Source: Blasia pusilla
Taxonomy: Eukaryota > Marchantiophyta > Marchantiopsida > Blasiales
Assembly (NCBI GenBank): GCA_050084515.1
Contig: CM114271.1
Coordinates: forward strand, 434,001-498,000
Direction: 5' to 3'
Length of the DNA: 64,000 nt
Under the pieces are notes generated by a model. The model made no database searches, had not been told where the DNA came from, and saw only the letters and a list, made by a program, of their open reading frames with translations. The position numbers were made by a program, and so were the translations under genes. The first letter of the stretch is position 1; each line of letters begins with the position of its first letter. Below are positions 59,811-64,000 of this stretch, one piece after another.

Positions 59811-60770
59811 CTACTCAGCCACTCCCAAGCTGAGGATCCATATCAAGCAGTTCAGGTCCATCGCCTGACCCAAGACATGGCGTCGTGATACCTCTGACCC
59901 TGAAGGTATTTCTGTCACTCCTGTGGGAAATCCCATCGCTCAGTCTCTCTCGTCAGCGTTGGGCTCTACCAACCGCTGAACCTGGTCATCCCAAACCAAG
60001 CCAGGACCGGCCTCCTTGTATGCATAGGAAGCCGGAAAACTCACAAACGTGGGCAAGGCTGCCCGCGGCTTGCCTACCTTGTTGACCACTGTCAACAATG
60101 GTCGATCATCGTCCCTCACTGCTTGTGATGGATGACCTGGATCCAAAATGGAATCCACTAACAAATGGGAGGGGCGCTCCACTCTCGCATACACCCTCCG
60201 TAACACCGCATTGGGCACCAAGTTGGTCCACCATAGACGGGCGCAATGGGCTCTAGAACCTACACTCGCAGCATCCAAGAACAATGCTGGGCCGATCCAG
60301 GCACGCACCTGATGAGCACTTGTCCCCACCCGTGACCTGGAGTCTCCTTAGATCGGCACATTCTTCAGAATGAAGGATGGAGAACGAGATTGGTGCTCTT
60401 GCAACTGCCGAAAGACCCTCAACATCTCCCAAAATAACCTGAACCAAGTGTCAACCAACCCATTGCCTCGTCCAGCACTCGATTGGCCCTAACATGGCCA
60501 ACCGGAAATGACCAAATCAATGGTCCCTACCCGCTCTAAGTCCTACGCCCCAACAATGAAATATCCCTCGGTAGGGAACTCTCGTACCCTTATACCGCGG
60601 ATGCAGACAATAAGCCAGGAAAAATGTAGGCATAACTGCGCCACATGTCGTAGTGAGACGCGCCTCGCAACATCATCACTGTCCACATACAGGTATTGCT
60701 GTACTTGCACTCTTGGCTGCAAAACATCAGCTAACCCGGTGCTTATCCCTCCAAAGAGATCTAACACTCG
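59811..60770 (-). pseudogene. DNMT3-like C5-cytosine DNA methyltransferase domain of copy 2
   Basis: In order: motif I IRVLDLFGGISTGL (Asp at about 60761); a QYLYVDSDDVARRVS segment; motif IV GWPC followed by a TAG (60489-60491) where copy 1 has the Gln of PCQ, then GQSSAGRG; motif VI as KNVP (copy 1 ENVP); motif VIII region CARLWWTNL (copy 1 RPRLWWTNL); TVVNKVG; LVWDD; ERD-stop-AMGFPTGVTE (motif IX-like); and RRHVLGQAMDLN (motif X-like). The C-terminal order matches DNMT3-type enzymes, which end in a W-ELERIFGFP..LLG segment. The enzyme would transfer methyl from SAM to cytosine C5. It has a frameshift near 60543 and three stops, so this copy is dead. Confidence 0.88.
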
Positions 60771-61129
60771 AATATCCTCCTCTGGGATACACCACAGAAT
60801 CGGTGTGGTATCCAAGGGTGTCATCGTAGCACTCCCTGCTACCTCGAGTTCCTCAGATCCGTCACACTCTGGTGCAAACGCCTCGCTCCACGCGGTCTGC
60901 ACGTGCTCATCTGCCAATCGTCGAAGCTCCTTAGTCGAGCCCCACAGCGGAACCTCTCCTCCACGGAATGATGCGGCTATCATAACACTCCTCTCCATAG
61001 AAATTTCAGGAACGGGAGTATCCTTTGCATGGACATGTCCCTCAATCAAATCACTAGGCCAAGTGATGGCATTGCTAAATGCTGCTAAGATCGCCATCTC
61101 TCCTGGCCGTTGCTCGATCACTGCACCTA

Positions 61130-61790
61130 TGAATCAAATGGGTAATGAGCTAAGGCGCCCATCACCTGACTGCCATCCTGGTCTGTAGGATGCTGACTCC
61201 TCTCAGTAATCCAAGGCAAACCCCATTGGGTATAACACTGTTCCACCAACCAAGACGTTGTAGGACTCTGCATCAGTCACTATCGCCTTGGCTCGCACCA
61301 CAGACTCATCTGTAGGATGTCCTCGGTGAATCCTGACCATGACCTCCTATCGAGTGATATACTGTGTGGTACTCGCTCCACCCAAGGATTTCTGTATCCA
61401 GAATGGACAACGCTCCACATCGGCTCTCATCAAGCCCAATCCTCTGAATGACGCTTTCCCCAACGTCAGGGGTTGCGCTCCTGAATCCAACAAGACGCGA
61501 TGCGGACTAAAAGCTATACCTCCGGGACTCACCAACGGGAAGACATCTTCCCACTAGGAGAAGCCACGGCACGCTCTATCGCGGGTCTAGCGGGCATCTC
61601 CGCCATCCTAGCAGCTGCAGCCTGCCATGAATCTGACGTGGATGACCCAAGCATCCGCTCCAAGGGCAGGTCCATCACCTCCTCTGCAATCACCTCTGAA
61701 CGTGATGCAGGAATTCCAACTCCACGCTCACATAGCATAGCGGCCAGCCGAAAAGCCTGAGCGGGTGTACCCCCCAACGTCATAACATTG
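61130..61790 (-). pseudogene. Aspartic protease of copy 2
   Basis: A frame reading RVLLDSGAQPLTLGKASF gives the retropepsin D-S-G active-site triad (about 61490). Downstream AIVTDAESYNVLVGGTVLYP continues the protease fold. Upstream, VMTLGGTPAQAFRLAAMLC belongs to the gag-protease link. It cleaved the element polyprotein. It is broken by an early TAG after QYITR and by shifts. Confidence 0.8.
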
Positions 61791-62168
61791 GAAGCAAAAA
61801 AAAAGGAGCACGGTACACAATGGTGGCCGCCCCCAACAACGTACTCGAAACATACCCCTCATGAGCATCAACAATAGGAGTCGTTGCACTCGCTTCTTCC
61901 ATCGCCCTCTGTGCTTGCACACCAACAACATCACCAACTCTCTAGGAACTCTGATCAGGACCTATCGATGGGGTCCTCATTGCCTCGGACAAGACTGAGG
62001 AAGCCTAGTTTGTTTCCTGGCTTCCCCTCGTTGTGGATCCAACTCTACGGCTGCTCCACGCGTCACAACTGCGGCTGCCTCCATCTGGACAACCCCGCAT
62101 ATCCAACCAGGATCCTCCATATCTCTGGCTGCTCCATATGATGTCGATGCCACGGATCCGACATCGGG

Positions 62169-63710
62169 TTATCTCAATGCCATAGCGGCAATCCGGTCAT
62201 GTAGCTGGTGTATCTGAGCAGCCATCCTAGCCTCACGCCCGACATCTCCCTCGACGCGTCTAGGTGGTAGGACTCTACCTCCTCCACTGGCAGCTCCACC
62301 ACCGTGTCGGGCAACTCCATCTCCTCGTCCCCCAACAGGACCACCTGGTGTACGATCTCTAGGCCCACCTGGACCGACTACTCGCTCTCGTGCCCTCTCT
62401 GGCCCTCTGTCCAGACGTAACTCAAGATGTAAACTGAAACACCTGGCGCGTGTATGACCATTCCTCTGATAATAGTCACACTGATAACCTCTTGGTGCAG
62501 CACCATCTCCTCCTCCATGCTGAGGCACACGTCCATGATTTTGACGAGTGCAATCGCGCTGATGATGGGCTCCACCACATGACCAACAAGTAATAGTAGG
62601 CGGCTGTTGCTGAGCCGCATATGAAGGCACAGGTGTCTGTGGCACGGCCTCCCGGTATCCTCCCTGAGCTCGTGGTCCCACTATCGACCTATCTCGGAGT
62701 CCACGTTGTTGCACAAGTGGTGTAGACAATCGCGACTGCTCTCGCCCAGAACCCATGGTGGCTACGCTCTCCTCCGCCATGTTGCGCTCAATATTCTCGG
62801 CAGTCCTAAAAATATTTCTCAATGTAGGGGAGGTGTTCATAAGAAGCACTCCCTCCCGCACCCGTGTCCGCAGGGTCCGGTCCAGCTTTGCGTACCATGA
62901 CTGGATAGCCTGAGCCTCTGTCACCCCCTGAGTGACGTTGATCAACCGGCGCAAGCGAGTATAAGCCTCACGCAAACTCTCACTCGGGCGCCTCTGGAAG
63001 TCGTGGATGGTCCGCAACTTCTTCGTCCGTACCCCTAGGTAGCTCACCCTCAACTCAGCAAAGAACTCAACCACAGGGTTGAACCTGGGACGAACCCGAC
63101 TACATGGTGCAACTGCTCCCGTGCGAGTGATCCCTCCTAAAATGTCACTAGTGGAAGAGGAAGTTTCCTCTCGTGACTCCTCCTCCTCATCTGGGAACGG
63201 CTCCGTCCATGACACATAATGTAGGTCATAGTAGAGCCTCCACGCCTCGATCTCACGTACATATCTCTGAGAGAACTCATGGTAATCGTCCATGGGCGCC
63301 CCCTCTAAATGTTAGAACATACCATTCTATGCTGTAAACCGGTTGAACTCTCTAAAGTTCCTAGCCAGTTGGGAGTCGCACCAACTCCTTAACTCTGCTA
63401 TGAAATCGTGCAACTCAATCGTACCTACTGCACCTGAAAACCTACGCGTTCCTCTACCCCCGTCGTCCATCTCGTCCGCCCAACTGGTAGGACCACTCAC
63501 AATGTGTAGCGATATGCTCACAAACTCCTCTACACCCTCCCCCTCGTCTGACGATGACACAAAAGGAGGTCGAGGTGGTCCCTCACGTGGAGACCCTTGG
63601 AACCTCGCGCCACTCCGCGTAAAACCTCTACAGCTACTCTCGGGTTCACCACCTCGCCTCTCAAAGTCCCGAACGGACGCCGTGATGACCCTCGCGCCCC
63701 TCTCACCCAA
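62169..63710 (-). pseudogene. gag: gag of copy 2
   Basis: Two open blocks (63710-63327 and 63293-62169, 374 aa) are separated by TAG (63327-63329) and TAA (63312-63314), where copy 1 has TGG and CAG. The capsid signature is FFAELRVSYLGVRTKKL to LREAYTRLRRLINVTQG. The zinc knuckles are CWSCGGAHHQRDC (atypical spacing) and CDYYQRNGHTRARC, whose second Cys is mutated to Tyr (copy 1 keeps Cys). The C-terminal part is Gly/Arg-rich and ends in a short amphipathic MAAQIHQLHDRIAAM. Confidence 0.88.
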
Positions 63711-64000
63711 TTACTCTCTCCTTGCGAATAATCCCTCAATCACTCATCCCAAACATGCAGCACTCGATCTACACTCTCCCTCCCGTAGACGTGTAACGTG
63801 CGGCAACAAGCGGCGTGGTCCGGAAAATCAACCAGGCTATCATCTCATCGACAACCTACCCTCAACTGTGGACATGCCACACATGTCTATGTCCCCTTAA
63901 CCACATACATAAATAATGCTCTCAACATCCACACACCCAATATCCGCAAATAAGCTACCAAAATCCGAGAATCCCTCACACGTGCAGGGTAACAACCTGA
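63711..64000 (-). other. Leader of copy 2 continuing past the window edge
   Basis: Closely matches 27920-28190 of copy 1 in reverse complement, for example the CCCTGCACGTGTGAGGGATTCT block. No protein is read here. Confidence 0.7.

Larger units (their letters stand above)
55457..64000 (-). mobile_element. Ty3/gypsy-like LTR retrotransposon with DNA methyltransferase and PHD finger (copy 2, runs off the right edge)
   Basis: Element order, reading on -: leader (64000-63711), gag (63710-62169), protease (about 61790-61130), spacer, C5-cytosine methyltransferase (about 60770-59811), linker (59810-59400), RT (59389-58421), RNase H (58420-58118), connection (58000-57671), integrase (57670-56942), C-terminal region with PHD finger (56755-56432), 3' LTR (56110-55457). 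By comparison with copy 1, roughly 2 kb of its 5' end lies outside the window. RT-before-integrase order and the domain motifs place it in Ty3/gypsy. Numerous in-frame stops and shifts show it is inactive. Confidence 0.92.

Noticed and set aside
1-64000. tRNA, rRNA or CRISPR elements
   Set aside because: No cloverleaf-like box A/box B pair, rRNA core or regularly spaced repeats were recognised on reading; a tRNAscan or Rfam search would be decisive.

Overview
The window reads as nuclear DNA of a land plant, most likely a bryophyte (perhaps a moss). Four intron-bearing or single-exon host genes have land-plant protein architecture and sit as islands in AT-rich DNA full of decayed transposons. 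The lineage is inferred from protein flavour and gene style, not proven; no species is claimed.

Host genes, all on the + strand: (1) a Golgi Qa-SNARE of the syntaxin-5/SYP31-SYP32 type, 1414-5445, five exons, 372 aa; (2) a plant RTF2-type protein with an N-terminal ubiquitin-like domain, 12869-14011, single exon, 380 aa; (3) a DUF2232-type multi-pass, probably plastid, membrane protein, 17695-21052, eight exons, 379 aa; (4) a plant nucleolin, 39835-43614, fifteen exons, 516 aa. All exon joins keep the reading frame and use GT..AG borders.

Mobile DNA: the most notable content is a Ty3/gypsy-like LTR retrotransposon family present twice. A deleted copy lies on + at 26100-31580. A longer copy on - runs from its 3' LTR at 55457-56110 off the right edge of the window. 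In element order it encodes gag with two zinc knuckles, an aspartic protease, a DNMT3-like C5-cytosine DNA methyltransferase, reverse transcriptase, RNase H, a DD34E integrase and a C-terminal PHD finger. Both copies are dead, broken by stops and frameshifts. Where the copies can be compared, most of the differences examined are C-to-T or G-to-A, as expected for methylated DNA. The + copy keeps gag, protease and most of the methyltransferase but has lost RT, RNase H, integrase and PHD. A methyltransferase 'writer' together with a PHD 'reader' in one plant retroelement is the main discovery candidate.

Other relics: a decayed Helitron (-, about 47850-50870), a decayed hAT transposase (-, about 53050-55343), and three fragments of one retroelement family related to LINE-like RT C-termini (1-510, 38340-38929, 45500-47220). 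There is also a 328-bp, roughly 94% identical inverted duplication at 15265-15592 that could give a hairpin RNA. I recognised no tRNA, rRNA or CRISPR array. Long AT-rich stretches (7468-12000, 21053-26099, 31581-37500) hold no gene I can support.
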